64,000 bases of DNA from Flavobacterium ginsengisoli (GCF_029625315.1 NZ_CP121110.1:1417501-1481500), one strand, 5' to 3'. Counted from the first letter of the stretch, positions 19,834 to 30,505 are shown. Notes: generated from the sequence alone by a model not told the origin. A program made the numbers and translations.

Positions 19834-20008
19834 TAGCCACAGATTTCACAGATTTAAACGATTTTTTTTCGCCACGAATTCCACTAATTTTCGCAAATTT
19901 TATTCCCTATTCTAAAAATAATTTAATTCGTGAAAATTAGTGGAATTCGTGGCGACACTTTTTTTGTACAAAGAATATAATCCTTTTAATCTGTACAATC
20001 TGTGGCTA
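19834..20008. repeat. Two nested palindromes (CCACAGATT outer, CGCCACGAATTCC inner)
   Basis: The gap 19801-20131 has no gene. The outer arms TAGCCACAGATT (19834) and AATCTGTGGCTA (ending 20008) enclose inner arms CGCCACGAATTCCACTAATT (19870) and their complement ending at 19954. The inner family is related to the repeat at 54419-54493. One palindrome appears to have been inserted in, or grown within, the loop of the other. Confidence 0.8.
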
Positions 20009-20034
20009 AATATTTTTTTCAGTTTATCGCAAAA

Positions 20035-20065
20035 AAACAGGAATGAAAAATACTCATTCCTGTTT
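20035..20065 (-). terminator. Terminator after the EamA transporter
   Basis: AAACAGGAATGA (20035-20046) pairs with TCATTCCTGTTT (20054-20065) around a seven-base loop, with a run of A to the left that reads as T on the minus strand. Confidence 0.85.
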
Positions 20066-20131
20066 AAACATCCTGTTAAGGTTCTTATAATTTTCGATTT
20101 TAAACCAATAAAAAATATGAAAACTAAGAAA

Positions 20132-21045
20132 TTAAGAACCCTTGGATATTGAGGTCATTTTTTGCTTTATGGCAAAAATATGATGCGAATTAAAAACTAA
20201 CACTGCGGTAAAAATGATACCGTATGCTGTAATCTGCAAAGGCGTAATATTTTCTTTGAAAAAAAGGTCGCCAAACCAAATGCAATCATCGGATTAATGT
20301 TTAATAACATTCCAACTGTTGAAGAGTTGATTCCTGAAAGTGCATATAAATTGAGAAATAACGGAATTATAGTAAATACAATTGCAATGGTTTCAATGCA
20401 GAGATAAAACTTAAATTCCGTTGGAACCGGTCCCCCAAAAACCGGATAAAACGGTAATAAAAACAAGGCTGACAATGTGATGTGAAAAGTCAAAACAATA
20501 AACTTATCAAAACCTCTGTTAGCACGTTGGCTTACTAAATAAGCGAGATAAGTAAGCCCTATAATAATACTGAAAAACATATCCATTATATCGGTGTATG
20601 AGAGCAATATGCATCCCGAAATACTTAATCCGACAGAAAGCCATTGTGTTTTTAGCAGTTTTTCTTTCAGTATAAAATAAGCCAATAAAGTCGTTAAAAT
20701 TGGACAAACCAAATATGCCAAAGAAGTCGCTTTTACACTCACATGATTAACCACATAAATAAAGGTGAACCAGTTTGCCATCAAAAAAACACTTCCGCCA
20801 ATATTCAGCAGAACCGATTTTCTTTTTTCTGATTTTGATAAAGCTTTAAAAATCTCAATCGTTTCTTTTATTTGTTTTCTTTTAAACAAAAAAGCAATTA
20901 AAAGCATTAAACCAGCACAACTGAAAACACGAAAAAACAAAATATCTAACGAAGGATATTCATGAATTGGCTTTAAAACCAAACTAAAAAGTCCCCACGT
21001 AATAAAGGCTGAAATCGCCGCGATATAATACTTTGTTGTTTTCAC
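20132..21045 (-). CDS. EamA-family transporter (frame break in a T run)
   Basis: The protein has about ten hydrophobic helices in two EamA repeats and resembles RarD/drug-metabolite exporters (ITWGLFSLVLKPI at the N-terminus). Near 20264-20270 the coding strand has seven T where eight are needed; with eight the protein continues as FFFKENITPLQITAYGIIF and ends at 20132, giving 304 residues. It is divergent from a MocR regulator that starts 107 bases away. MocR/EamA pairs are common, and the regulator probably controls the exporter. The substrate may be an amine or amino acid. Confidence 0.88.
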
Positions 21046-21152
21046 AAAATTGCTTTTAAATTGTTTTCTTTTGATGACGCAAATTTCTTAAAAATAAAAC
21101 AGCAATACAGATACAGTTTTTGTAAATTGCAGCATAACAGTTTTATTTTTTT

Positions 21153-22574
21153 ATGAAAAATTCGAATTACTTATATCTTCAATTTGCTGACCTCATCGAA
21201 AAACAGATCAAATCAGGGCTTTTAAATGTAGGCGACAAATTGCCATCTATACGAGAAGTCTGTGCTGAAACAGGTTATAGCATGAGCACGGTAAGTAAAG
21301 CATATTACGAAGTTGAAAGCCGTTCTTTGATCGAATCAAGACCACAATCGGGTTATTATGTAAGCAATATTTCGGCTAGAACAATTCCAGAACCATCAGC
21401 AAGCAAACCGCTTTTAACACTTGAAAATATCGAACGTGAGGATTTGGTGGATTTGGTTTATGGCGATATGCGTAAAAAAGATATTACGATGCTTTCGCTT
21501 GGTTTTCCTTCAAATGAATTACTTCCGATTGCGAAACTGAATAAAGGAATGGTTCAAGCCATGCGTCAACTTCCAAACAGCGGAACAAGTTATGAGGAAA
21601 TTGAAGGAAATAGTAATTTAAGAAAAGAAATTGCACGTTGGTCGTTTACTTGGGGAGGTTCCTTGACTGAAGATGATATTATAACGACTCCGGGCTGTAT
21701 TTCGGCTATTTCAGATTGTTTATTAACGCTGACAAAACCAGGAGACACTATCATTACTGAAAGTCCTGTTTACTTTGGGATTCTGCAATTGGCAAGATCA
21801 TTGGGTTTGTACGTAATGGAACTTCCAACCAATATGACAACAGGAATTGAAATTGAAGCAGTTAAAAAAACGCTTTCTACAAAGAAAGTAAAAGCCTGTG
21901 TTTTGATGAGTAATTTCAGTAATCCGTCGGGAAGCATGCTACCAAACGAACATAAAAAGGAAATCGTCCGTTTAATGGATTTTTATAATGTTCCGCTAAT
22001 TGAAGATGATATTCACGGTGATTTGTATTTTGGAACAAGCCGTCCGACAAACTGTAAAACGTATGATGAAAGCGGTATCGTTTTGTGCTGCAGTTCGGTT
22101 TCTAAAAGTCTGGCACCAGGCTATCGCGTGGGTTGGGTTTCTCCAGGAAAGTTTAAAAAAGAAGTTCTGAGAACCAAATTGTACCATACGATCTCCAATT
22201 CTACCATTACACATGAAGTTGTTGGAGATTTCTTGAAAAATGGCCGTTACGAAAATCATCTGAGAAAAATTCGCCAAATTTTGAATCGAAACTGTACCAA
22301 TTACATCAATACAGTTTTAGAGTCTTTTCCTGCGGGAACCAAAGTGAGCCAACCTCAAGGTGGATTTTTTCTTTGGGTCGAATTGGATAAAAAAATCGAT
22401 ACAGTCGCTTTTTACCATTTAGCGCTTAAACATAATATTAGCATCGCTCCGGGAAGGATTTTTTCCTTTCAAAATCAATTTTCAAATTGTATGCGATTGA
22501 GCTTTGGACTGCCTTGGTCTAATGAATTGAGAACTGCAATTCAGACCTTGGGAAGGCTGGCGAAGCAACTCTAG
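21153..22574 (+). CDS. MocR-type regulator (GntR domain plus aminotransferase domain)
   Basis: The 473-residue protein has an N-terminal GntR winged helix (GDKLPSIREVCAETGYSMST, about residues 25-45) and a C-terminal fold-type I aminotransferase domain. The PLP lysine is in SVSKSLAPGYRVGW near residue 315, and SNFSNPSGSML is the cofactor-site loop. Such proteins sense PLP or amino compounds and control neighbouring genes. The divergent EamA transporter is the likely target; the 107-base gap would hold the operator. The reading frame is intact. Confidence 0.94.
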   Translation: MKNSNYLYLQFADLIEKQIKSGLLNVGDKLPSIREVCAETGYSMSTVSKAYYEVESRSLIESRPQSGYYVSNISARTIPEPSASKPLLTLENIEREDLVDLVYGDMRKKDITMLSLGFPSNELLPIAKLNKGMVQAMRQLPNSGTSYEEIEGNSNLRKEIARWSFTWGGSLTEDDIITTPGCISAISDCLLTLTKPGDTIITESPVYFGILQLARSLGLYVMELPTNMTTGIEIEAVKKTLSTKKVKACVLMSNFSNPSGSMLPNEHKKEIVRLMDFYNVPLIEDDIHGDLYFGTSRPTNCKTYDESGIVLCCSSVSKSLAPGYRVGWVSPGKFKKEVLRTKLYHTISNSTITHEVVGDFLKNGRYENHLRKIRQILNRNCTNYINTVLESFPAGTKVSQPQGGFFLWVELDKKIDTVAFYHLALKHNISIAPGRIFSFQNQFSNCMRLSFGLPWSNELRTAIQTLGRLAKQL

Positions 22575-22599
22575 ATTCTAAAAAATCAACGCAATATTA

Positions 22600-22698
22600 T
22601 CATTTCGTCGTAAGGAGAAATCTTCGCGAGAAGCTCAGCAAAGATTGGAAAATTGTTACGGAGTTACTTGTGGAGATTTCTCCTTCGTCGAAATGACA
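22600..22698. repeat. 99-bp dispersed palindrome, GTCATTTCGACGAAGGAG family, copy 2
   Basis: The right end AGATTTCTCCTTCGTCGAAA matches copy 1 (7841-7940) and the left end is a slightly changed complement (TCGTCGTAAGG instead of TCGACGAAGG). The interior GAAGCTC...ACGGAGTTACTTG is the reverse complement of the interior of copy 1, so the two copies lie in opposite orientation. Confidence 0.83.
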
Positions 22699-22725
22699 AA
22701 ACTATGTGTTTAAATAACAAAAAAA

Positions 22726-22755
22726 ATTGGACAGCGCAACTACTCACTGTCCAAT
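22726..22755 (-). terminator. Terminator after bestrophin
   Basis: ATTGGACAG (22726-22734) pairs with CTGTCCAAT (22747-22755). The A run on the left becomes the T tract for minus-strand transcripts ending at the bestrophin gene. Confidence 0.82.
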
Positions 22756-22786
22756 CAACAATTAACTCAAGACCAAAATTAAATAG

Positions 22787-23732
22787 TTATAAGACAAAAT
22801 AAGCGTCCTTTTCGACTTTTTTAGGTTCGTCTTTTAAGTCAAATTCTTTAAGAATATCAAATTCACTTTGATATTCGTTTAACATTTGCTTGATATTTTT
22901 TTCAATTGTATTTGCAATTGCAGTAACTGGCGTATCTGTAGGTCTGTTTTCGAACGGATCTTGCAAATGAATCGCCATTCTTTCGATTAAAAAAGCGAGC
23001 ACCAATCGCAGTAATCAGCGGAATTGCAAACCAGCTTAAAACACTCGTTAATCCGAAAGGCAATAGGAAAATAAACAAACACAAAGTCAATCTAATGTAC
23101 ATACTGTATGTTGTTGGGAAAATCGTGTTTTTAATACGCTCACATTTTCCCATTTCATCACACAATCTTGACAATGTATTATCAATTTCAACCTGTTGAT
23201 ACATGTTGATTTTCTTTTCGTTTTTAGCTGTTCTTAAATCTCTTGCATGCAGCATCAAAATTGCATTTGGAACGTTCTGATGATTTTTGATGTATCTGAT
23301 TTCTTCTTCGCTAATTAAGCCTTCAATCGGCTTTATTGCATCTCTATTTCTAAGCGACTCTCCTAAACTATAACACCATGCAATTTGTCTTTTAGCAAAA
23401 TTTTCTTTGAATTCACTTGCTTCAACAGAGAAATCTGGATCGTCGTAAAATGTTAAAACCTGACGAATCAAGGTTCTAGAATCGTTTACAACAGCACCCC
23501 AAACAATTCTGGCTTCCCACCATCTGTCATAAGCCTGATTGGACTTAAAGGCTAATAATAAGGAAATAATGGTTCCGATCATGGTCGGAATGGCAATCGG
23601 GATATCTACAGGCAAATTGATGAAATAATGATGAAAAATTTCAAATAGTATGGTATAAGCCAACACTAAAACAATTTCTACTTTAATTTTCCCGAGAACG
23701 TACTTCATTGGTATTCTTTTCTTTAATAACAT
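22787..23732 (-). CDS. Bestrophin family anion channel (GC-loss frame break)
   Basis: The repaired protein has 315 residues. It matches bacterial bestrophins (UPF0187): early membrane helices, SLLLAFKSNQAYDRWWEARI, the RLCDEMGKCERIKNT stretch, and a C-terminal segment containing MAIHLQDPFENRPTDTP. These form pentameric inner-membrane ion channels. The frame is lost at GCGAGC (22995-23000, plus strand); adding GC gives IGALAFLIERM and one open frame. It is upstream of the terminator at 22726 and downstream of a USP-like gene and a two-component system on the same strand. Confidence 0.9.
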
Positions 23733-23757
23733 ATTTTCGGTTTTAAATTAATAATTT

Positions 23758-23845
23758 TTGAGAGGCTAAGATTCTAAGTTTCTAAGGTGCTAAGAATTAA
23801 AAAACTTAGAAACTTAGTGTCTTAGTAGCTTAGAATCTCAGACTC
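23758..23845. repeat. CTAAG/CTTAG palindromic repeat between bestrophin and USP-like genes
   Basis: Left arm units GGCTAAG, ATTCTAAG, TTTCTAAG and GTGCTAAG are followed after ten bases by CTTAGAAAC, CTTAGTGT, CTTAGTAG and CTTAGAATC. It fills almost the whole gap and abuts the stop of the USP-like gene. Confidence 0.78.
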
Positions 23846-24568
23846 TTAAACCATCTCTTCGTACAATGAAAGAACAGGAAGTCCTAATTTTTCATTGACA
23901 TTTTCTTTTTTTGATTTTTTAAATTTGATTTTCTCGCCTTTTCTCGTTTCTACCAACATATCAATATTATGTTTAGAAATGGCTTCTGATAAAAATGGAG
24001 CAACGTTTTCGTAGTCGTCTTCAAAACTGGCAGTTTGGCTTACGATTTCGAAAGAGAAATTGGCGCTTAAGAAATCCTGAACGTCTTTTACATGAATGTT
24101 CACGCTCGAATTTTCTACATAAAGTGCTTTATGGAAAACCTCTTTATTAGCTTCTGTACTTAAATGCAGAATCGGACATTTCTGATTTCCTGCCAATTGC
24201 ACTAAATATTGATGAATTCTTTTTGTTTCTTGTTTATAAGAATGAGTAAGAATGACCAATTTTACTGAAAAGACATCTATCAGTCTTTTAAAAATTGGTG
24301 CTGAAAGTCCGTATTGATTATGGACTTTTAATTTTATGTTTGAAGTGTGTTCAACAATATATCGGCAGGTTTCTAGAACTTCTTCCTGACTTCTGGTAAG
24401 TCCAGATTTCATTTCTCTTAAAAAACCAGAAGAAGAAAACGTATCAGGCGCTTCTGAAACTAATACTAAAATAATTTCTGATTCAGTATTTTTAGACTGA
24501 TTTACCGCAGATTTAACAGCCGAGATTGTATCATCTTTTAAAGTCGTAGGTATAAGAAAATTTTTCAT
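23846..24568 (-). CDS. Universal-stress-protein-like protein
   Basis: The 240-residue protein starts MKNFLIPTTLKDDTISAVKS, which fits the first strand and helix of a UspA fold, and has a second alpha/beta half. The ATP-loop motif of true ATP-binding USPs (GxxGx9GS) is not visible, so it is probably of the non-binding type. It lies between the two-component system and bestrophin, all on one strand, and may be part of a stress-response unit. Confidence 0.7.
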   Translation of the reverse strand: MKNFLIPTTLKDDTISAVKSAVNQSKNTESEIILVLVSEAPDTFSSSGFLREMKSGLTRSQEEVLETCRYIVEHTSNIKLKVHNQYGLSAPIFKRLIDVFSVKLVILTHSYKQETKRIHQYLVQLAGNQKCPILHLSTEANKEVFHKALYVENSSVNIHVKDVQDFLSANFSFEIVSQTASFEDDYENVAPFLSEAISKHNIDMLVETRKGEKIKFKKSKKENVNEKLGLPVLSLYEEMV

Positions 24569-24650
24569 AAGTATATCTTTTAGTTTATACTTACAAAATA
24601 ACTATCCGGAAATTAGACCTTTATTAATCTAAAATTAGAATTTTCTAAAA

Positions 24651-26032
24651 TTAAACATTAGATTTTTTAATGTTGAATTTTTTAAAGGTAATCGTAACGA
24701 TAGTTCCTTTATTTTGCTCAGATTGCACTTGCAGTTCTCCATCATGCATTCTAATGATTTTAGAAGCTAACGGAAGTCCTAAACCGTAACCAATGTATTT
24801 GGCGGCGATTTTACCTCTAAAGAAAGGTTCATATAAATGCGGAATATCTTCAGGTGGAATACCGATTCCGATATCATTAATTGTAATTTTAATCATTTCT
24901 TTATTAGCAGAAAGATTCACAAACACTTCATTATTATCAGAATACTTTACTCCGTTTGTAATAATGTTATTGATTGCCAATTCTAAAAGCGGTTTATTGC
25001 ATGGCAGCAACAATAAATTAGAATCTTCTGGAGCAAAATTAAGTTTAATGCTTACTCGATTGTCTGGATAAATCTTATCAAGATCAGATTTCACATCCAA
25101 TAATAACTCGTCCATTCGCGCAATGTCAGACACTTGTTTTTGTCCGTCATAACCTGTTTGAGTCAATTTTAGCAAGCTTTCTGTTAAGTTTCCTAATCTT
25201 GAAGCCTGACTGTATATATTTTGTAGGGATTCTACATATTCATGCTGTTGTCTTTCTTTAAGCAACATAATTTCTGCTTCGGCAATAATTGTTGTTATTG
25301 GCGTTTTTAATTCGTGAGAAGCATTATTAATAAAGTTCGCTTGAATCTCAAAAGAGGTTTCCAAACGATCCAGCATATTATTGAAAGTATTGGTCAAATC
25401 TGAAATTTCATCAGAATTTTTCACCTCTGGAAGACGATTATGAAGATTAGAAGCACTAATTCTTTTTACTTCTTTTGTAATTCTTGCTACAGGATCGATA
25501 ACTCGTTTTGCTAAAAATCGCCCTAAAAGAAACGCTAGAATCACAAAACCGATTCCGCCAAAAAGCATGATTTTGACAATATAAACGGTCGTGTCTTTCC
25601 CTTTACGATCTCTCGCGCTAACAATTACAATATACTTTTGATTGTTTTCTTGAAAAATCTGTCCTAAATAATATTTATTATCTCTTTCAAAAGAATCTTT
25701 TCCTGTTTTTAAAATATTGGTGTAAAACGTATTCGGAAGATTCAGATTTGTATTATAATCAAAACTATTATGGCTATTTATTTTTAATACATATTCTTCT
25801 TCTTCAATTAATTCCTCAAGACCATTTTTTTGAAGATTTTTATAATATTTAATTTTCTCTGGGTCTTTTTGAAAATGAATTGAAGCGACAATTTTTGCTC
25901 TATCATCTAATCGCTTTAAAAAGTGATATCGATTGTTTTCCCTAAAAAGAAAAAACACGATAATACACAATAGCGAAGTACTAAAGGTAGAAAGGGCAAC
26001 ATAATTGAAAGTGATTTTTTTCTAATATCCAT
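24651..26032 (-). CDS. Sensor histidine kinase (frame break in an A run near its start)
   Basis: The repaired protein has 460 residues and begins MDIRKKITFNYVALSTFST. The coding strand has seven A at about 26015-26021 where eight are needed. Order: a first membrane span (LLCIIVFFLF), an extracytoplasmic sensor of about 120 residues, a second span near residue 155, HAMP, HisKA with the phospho-acceptor in NASHELKTPITTI, and HATPase (NDIGIGIPPEDIP, GYGLGLPLAS). It begins one base after the response regulator stop, so the two are translated together. The signal is unknown. Confidence 0.94.
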
Positions 26033-26033
26033 A

Positions 26034-26708
26034 TTATGGCTTAATTACATAACCTAAACCCTTCATGGTATGAATCAGTTTGGTTGAAAAAGGCTTATCT
26101 ATCTTTCTTCTTAAGTACGTAATATAAACATCTACGACGTTGGTATTCATGTCAAAATTAATATCCCAAACATTATCCAAAATCTGATCGCGCGAAACGA
26201 TTCTGCCAGTATTTTTAGCCAAATAATATAATAGTTTGAATTCTTTGGCAGTTAAAACAATGTTTTCTCCATCTCTTTTAACCGTTTTGGCACGTCCGTT
26301 TATTTCTAAATCGGCAATTGTGATAGTATCTATTTTTTCTGTTTCCTGTTGCGATCTTCTGTAGAGCGCATTTATTCTGGCATCTAATTCGCCAAATTTA
26401 AACGGCTTTACCAAATAATCATCAGCTCCAGCGTTTAATCCCGTTACAATGTTTTCTGAAGTTCCTAAAGCTGTTAATAGCAAAATAGGTACAAAGTTTT
26501 TTGCAAGACGAAGTCTTCTGCAAATTTCAATTCCGTTGACATCAGGAAGCATTACATCCAAAATTACTACATCGAAGGTATAATTATGAATCATTTCCAT
26601 AGCCGTTTTACCGTCCATTGCAACGCTTACTTCATTATTATTTTCTGCAAACCCTTTACGTAATATCGATAATAGATTTGGTTCGTCTTCAACTATCAGT
26701 AATTTCAT
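26034..26708 (-). CDS. OmpR-family response regulator
   Basis: The 224-residue protein starts MKLLIVEDEPNLLSILRKG; I chose the ATG at 26708 because upstream codons do not look like protein of this family. The phospho-acceptor Asp is in VVILDVMLPDVNG, and the C-terminal winged helix ends VVDVYITYLRRKIDKPF. It regulates transcription after phosphorylation by the adjoining kinase, whose gene starts one base downstream. Confidence 0.95.
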   Translation of the reverse strand: MKLLIVEDEPNLLSILRKGFAENNNEVSVAMDGKTAMEMIHNYTFDVVILDVMLPDVNGIEICRRLRLAKNFVPILLLTALGTSENIVTGLNAGADDYLVKPFKFGELDARINALYRRSQQETEKIDTITIADLEINGRAKTVKRDGENIVLTAKEFKLLYYLAKNTGRIVSRDQILDNVWDINFDMNTNVVDVYITYLRRKIDKPFSTKLIHTMKGLGYVIKP

Positions 26709-26800
26709 CTTAAGAAGTGTGTATATACAACAAAAATAGGAATACAATTTAACATAATTTGACACAACATTACAAATTATGATTTAATTATGAAGAATAA

Positions 26801-26828
26801 AAAAAGCAACCCTTACAGCCTGCTTTTT
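26801..26828 (-). terminator. Terminator after the Omp85-like gene
   Basis: AAAAAGCA (26801-26808) and TGCTTTTT (26821-26828) form an 8-bp stem with a 12-base loop. It separates the Omp85-like gene from the two-component system. Confidence 0.65.
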
Positions 26829-26919
26829 CATATTTTTTTAGGGTTAAAGCTTATTAATCTTAATTTTTGAAATAAAAGAGAAGTGTTGCGTTTAAACTAA
26901 ATTGTAGTTTTTATTACAT

Positions 26920-28192
26920 TTAAAAAGTCTCTCCAGCATTCAAATAGAATCCTTTAGAATTATTTCCCCACGCATAATCTGCAATAAGATTGGTTCTAGT
27001 TGCTTTATCAATTAAAATACGGAGTCCGAAACCGAAAGCTGGTTGAACATATTGAAAAAGTTTTGTATTAGTTTCTGGATTACTTGTTGTTACGAAGTTT
27101 GTAAAAACCGTTCCGCTGAACATTTGATCGCAACTAAGCGGAAACCTAAATTCTGTTGCTAGATAAATTAAATTTGTTCCTCTAAATAATCCCTGTGTAT
27201 ATCCCTCACCGCTTCGACTACGCTGATCCCAACCAATTGCTGGCAAATTCAAGTATGGAACTTTTCCTTTGGTTACAAATTGTCCATAAGTCCAAAGCGC
27301 TAGAATGTATCGTTTATCTTTTTGCGAAACCGGAATAAAATTTCGATATTCGGCATACAAAACATTACTTACTTCTTGATTGTCAAATATCTCTGGATTA
27401 AAACGGTAATTTATATTAGCAAACCAGCCGTGCGTTGCATTCACCTGATTATCTCTTGAATCGTAAACCAAATTTAGACTCACACCGTTTAAAAAATATT
27501 CTGATTCATCAAATCCATATTTCTGATTATAATTATAATGGTAAGTAAATTTTCCATTTGCAACATCAAGGTCTTTATCAACAATACTCGAGTACCAATC
27601 AATATTGACACCGCCGCCGACGTAAAAATTTGGATGAACTTGAAAGGAAACTGATTGATGAAATTTAAAATAATTATAATCCATTGGTTCAGCAATAGAA
27701 TCAATGCTGAAACCAGAGCTCCTGATTGCGACGAGGCGGAATAATATTTGTTCCTAAACCGTAATTAGGTTGCGAAAATATATACAAACGATAATCACCA
27801 CTCAAAAATATTCTATTATTTTTCAATAGAATATTATTCTTAACGTTTACAAGCCATTGCTTTTTTGTGGTGTATGTTATTCCGACATTGGCTATTGAAT
27901 ATTTATCGGCTTTTTCTTTTCCTTTAAAAGTATATTGAGCTACAGCGCCATAAAAGAAACCTGTGGCAGGTTGAGAGCCGATTGCTGGAATAATTAAGAA
28001 GAAGCTGTTTTTTATTGGTTTTACAACATAAATAGAATCCTTTTTTTTGAAGATTTCTAATATTGTTCTGGGAGGACAAATTTTAGAACTGTCAATCTCG
28101 GTTTGGGCATTCAAATTAAGTTGAATAAAAAAAAGCAACCATAAGATTTTAAATTTATTCTGAAAATAATTATTTTTTAAAAATTTTACCAT
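26920..28192 (-). CDS. Omp85/BamA-TamA-type surface antigen barrel (frame break)
   Basis: The repaired protein has 424 residues. It has a signal peptide (FKILWLLFFIQLNLNAQT) and no POTRA domain; the rest is barrel, with alternating strands such as GVSLNLVYDSRDNQ, YALWTYGQ-like segments and a C-terminal strand ending in Phe. It resembles the bacterial surface antigen (D15) domain found alone in many Bacteroidota. The break is at GAGCTC (27716-27721): adding GC to give GAGCGCTC restores the reading from PPRRNQE to SGFSIDSIAEPMDYN. This is one of two such breaks outside the GCRAGC hexamer. Confidence 0.85.
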
Positions 28193-28293
28193 GCGAAAGT
28201 TTTAATTTTTTATAACAATAATCAATTCATATGTAAATATATAGCTTATTTTCAACATATTAGACTTACAATCCAATAAAATTAAAATAAAAA

Positions 28294-28317
28294 AAGCCGT
28301 CAGATAAATGACGGCTT
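28294..28317 (-). terminator. Terminator after aspA
   Basis: AAGCCGTCA (28294-28302) pairs with TGACGGCTT (28309-28317) over nine bases, with an A run on the left (T on the minus strand). Confidence 0.88.
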
Positions 28318-28342
28318 GTTATTATATTTTTTATGGGAATCC

Positions 28343-29751
28343 TTATTTTGTGATAAATTTTGGATGAATTAAATTCTCTAGAGAATAAATTTCGTCCCAT
28401 TTTTCTTGTGTAATCAGCTTTCTTTCCAAAACTGCAATTTGATGCACACTTTTACCCGTTTTTAAAGCTTCTCCAGCAATACTCGCACTTTCTTCGTAAC
28501 CCAAAATTGGGTTTAATTGCGTTACAATTCCAATGCTGTTCATTACCATATTATAGCAATGATCTACGTTTGCTGTAATTCCGTTAATACATTTATCAAT
28601 TAAAGTCTGAATCGCATTTGAAAGATAATCCAACGAAGTAAACATAGCAAAAGCAATTACAGGTTCCATTACATTTAATTGCAATTGTCCTGCTTCTGCC
28701 GCCATTGTCACCGTTAAATCCTGACCAATTACATAAAAACAAGTCTGATTTACTACTTCTGGAATTACCGGATTTACTTTTCCTGGCATAATTGAAGATC
28801 CAGGCTGACGCGCTGGAAGATTAATTTCATTAAAACCTGTTCTTGGCCCCGAACTTAATAAACGTAAATCGTTGCAGATTTTAGAAATCTTAACTGCAGA
28901 ACGTTTTAAAGTTCCCATAATCTGTACATAAGCTCCTGTATCGACCGTTGCTTCAATTAAATCTGGTGAAAGTGTCAGCGGAATTCCCACCTCATCTGCC
29001 AGATATTTTACGCAGATTTCTGGATAACCTTCTGGAGCATTTACTTTTGTTCCAATGGCTGTTGCTCCCATATTGATTTCTAACAACAATTCCTGAGCAT
29101 TTTTTAAACGCTGAATATCTTCTCCGATTGTTGTAGCGTAAGCTTTAAATTCCTGTCCTAAAGTCATCGGAACTGCATCTTGCAATTGCGTTCTTCCCAT
29201 TTTTAGGACTTCTTTAAACTCCTCTCCTTTTTTAGCAAATGCAACTTCTAAACCAGCAAAAGTTTTAATAAAGCTTTCCATTTTCAAATACAAAGCAATT
29301 CTAAAAGCCGATGGATAAGCATCATTTGTAGATTGAGAACAGTTTACATGATTGTTTGGATGAAGAAAATTGTACTCTCCTTTTTTATGACCTAAATATT
29401 CTAGTCCAATATTGGCAATTACTTCATTGGCGTTCATGTTTACAGAAGTTCCTGCTCCGCCCTGAATTAAATCGCTTACAAATTCCTGATCAAATTTGCC
29501 AGCAATAACCTGATCGCTTCCGTAACAGATTGCTTCGGCAATTTTAGAATCAATTGTGCCACAGTCTTTATTGGCTAAAGCATGACCTTTTTTACATATC
29601 CTAAAGCTTTGATGAATAAAGGCTCTTTTGAAATCGGAATTCCTGTAATGTTGAAATTCTCTACAGCTCTAAAAGTTTGGATTCCGTAGTATAAATGATT
29701 TGGAATTTCTAATTCTCCTAGAAAATCATGCTCTTTTCTTGTTGATTCCAT
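28343..29751 (-). CDS. aspA: Aspartate ammonia-lyase (frame break in an A run)
   Basis: The repaired enzyme has 469 residues and starts MESTRKEHDFLGELEIPNHL. It interconverts aspartate with fumarate and ammonia. The flexible SS loop is GSSIMPGKVNPV and the substrate-site motif GSQSTNDAYPSA-type is present as SQSTNDAYPS. Near 29588-29593 the coding strand has six A where seven are needed; repair joins GYVKKGHALANKDCGTID. It stands alone with its own terminator. A fumarase is less likely, given the Flavobacterium aspA-like N-terminus, but that choice rests on family memory. Confidence 0.87.
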
Positions 29752-29909
29752 ATAATAAAATTGATCTGTTTTAACTTAAAAAATAAGTGTAAAGCTACAT
29801 TAATTTTTTATTCTAAAGTCGTTAATAATTTCAAAATGATTCCGATTTTCATCGAAAATTCTATAGCAAATTATTAACTTTTCAACCTCAAATAATTATT
29901 GAAAAAGAA

Positions 29910-30488
29910 TTGAAAAAAGAAAGCGAATATTTTCTTGATAAAGAATACAATACGATTGTTTACGCCAAAGACGATTTGAATTTTAAAGACTTTGAATCTT
30001 GCGTTTTTAACAATTGTAACTTTTCTGCATGCACGTTTTTAGCCGTTACTTTCATTGATTGCGTTTTTAATGACTGTATTTTCAGCGAAGCAAAAATCAA
30101 TTATGTGGCATTGAGAACTGTTACTTTTAATCGATGCAAAATTAAAGAAGTGAATTTCGCTATGTGTGATAAACTAATTTTTGAAGTTCATTTTAATGAT
30201 TGTGTTCTCGATTTTTCTAAGTTTTATACTTTAAAATTGAAAGGAACTCCGTTTACCAATTGCAGTTTAATTGCAGTAGATTTTATGGCGGCAGATTTAA
30301 CTAGCGTAATTTTCGATAATTGTGACTTATATCGTTCTGAATTCAACAAAGCCATTGCTAATAAAGCCGATTTTAAAACCAGTTATAATTATACTATTGA
30401 TCCTTCTAAAACTAAATTAAAAAAAGCTATTTTTTCTTTGAAGGAAGTGAAGGGATTATTGTTTGCGCATGATGTGATTGTGAGTTAG
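29910..30488 (+). CDS. Pentapeptide-repeat protein (Qnr-like fold)
   Basis: The 192-residue protein consists of A(D/N)LXX-type pentapeptides such as FNNCNFSACTFLAVTFIDC and DFMAADLTSVIFDNCDLYRS, which form a right-handed square beta helix. Qnr-type members mimic DNA and protect gyrase from quinolones, but many relatives have unknown roles. No ATG is available in frame near the N-terminus; I use the TTG at 29910, directly before KKESEYFLDKEYN. It overlaps nothing and is convergent with the MFS gene. Confidence 0.85.
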   Translation: MKKESEYFLDKEYNTIVYAKDDLNFKDFESCVFNNCNFSACTFLAVTFIDCVFNDCIFSEAKINYVALRTVTFNRCKIKEVNFAMCDKLIFEVHFNDCVLDFSKFYTLKLKGTPFTNCSLIAVDFMAADLTSVIFDNCDLYRSEFNKAIANKADFKTSYNYTIDPSKTKLKKAIFSLKEVKGLLFAHDVIVS

Positions 30489-30505
30489 TAATAATCGTTT
30501 TTTTA

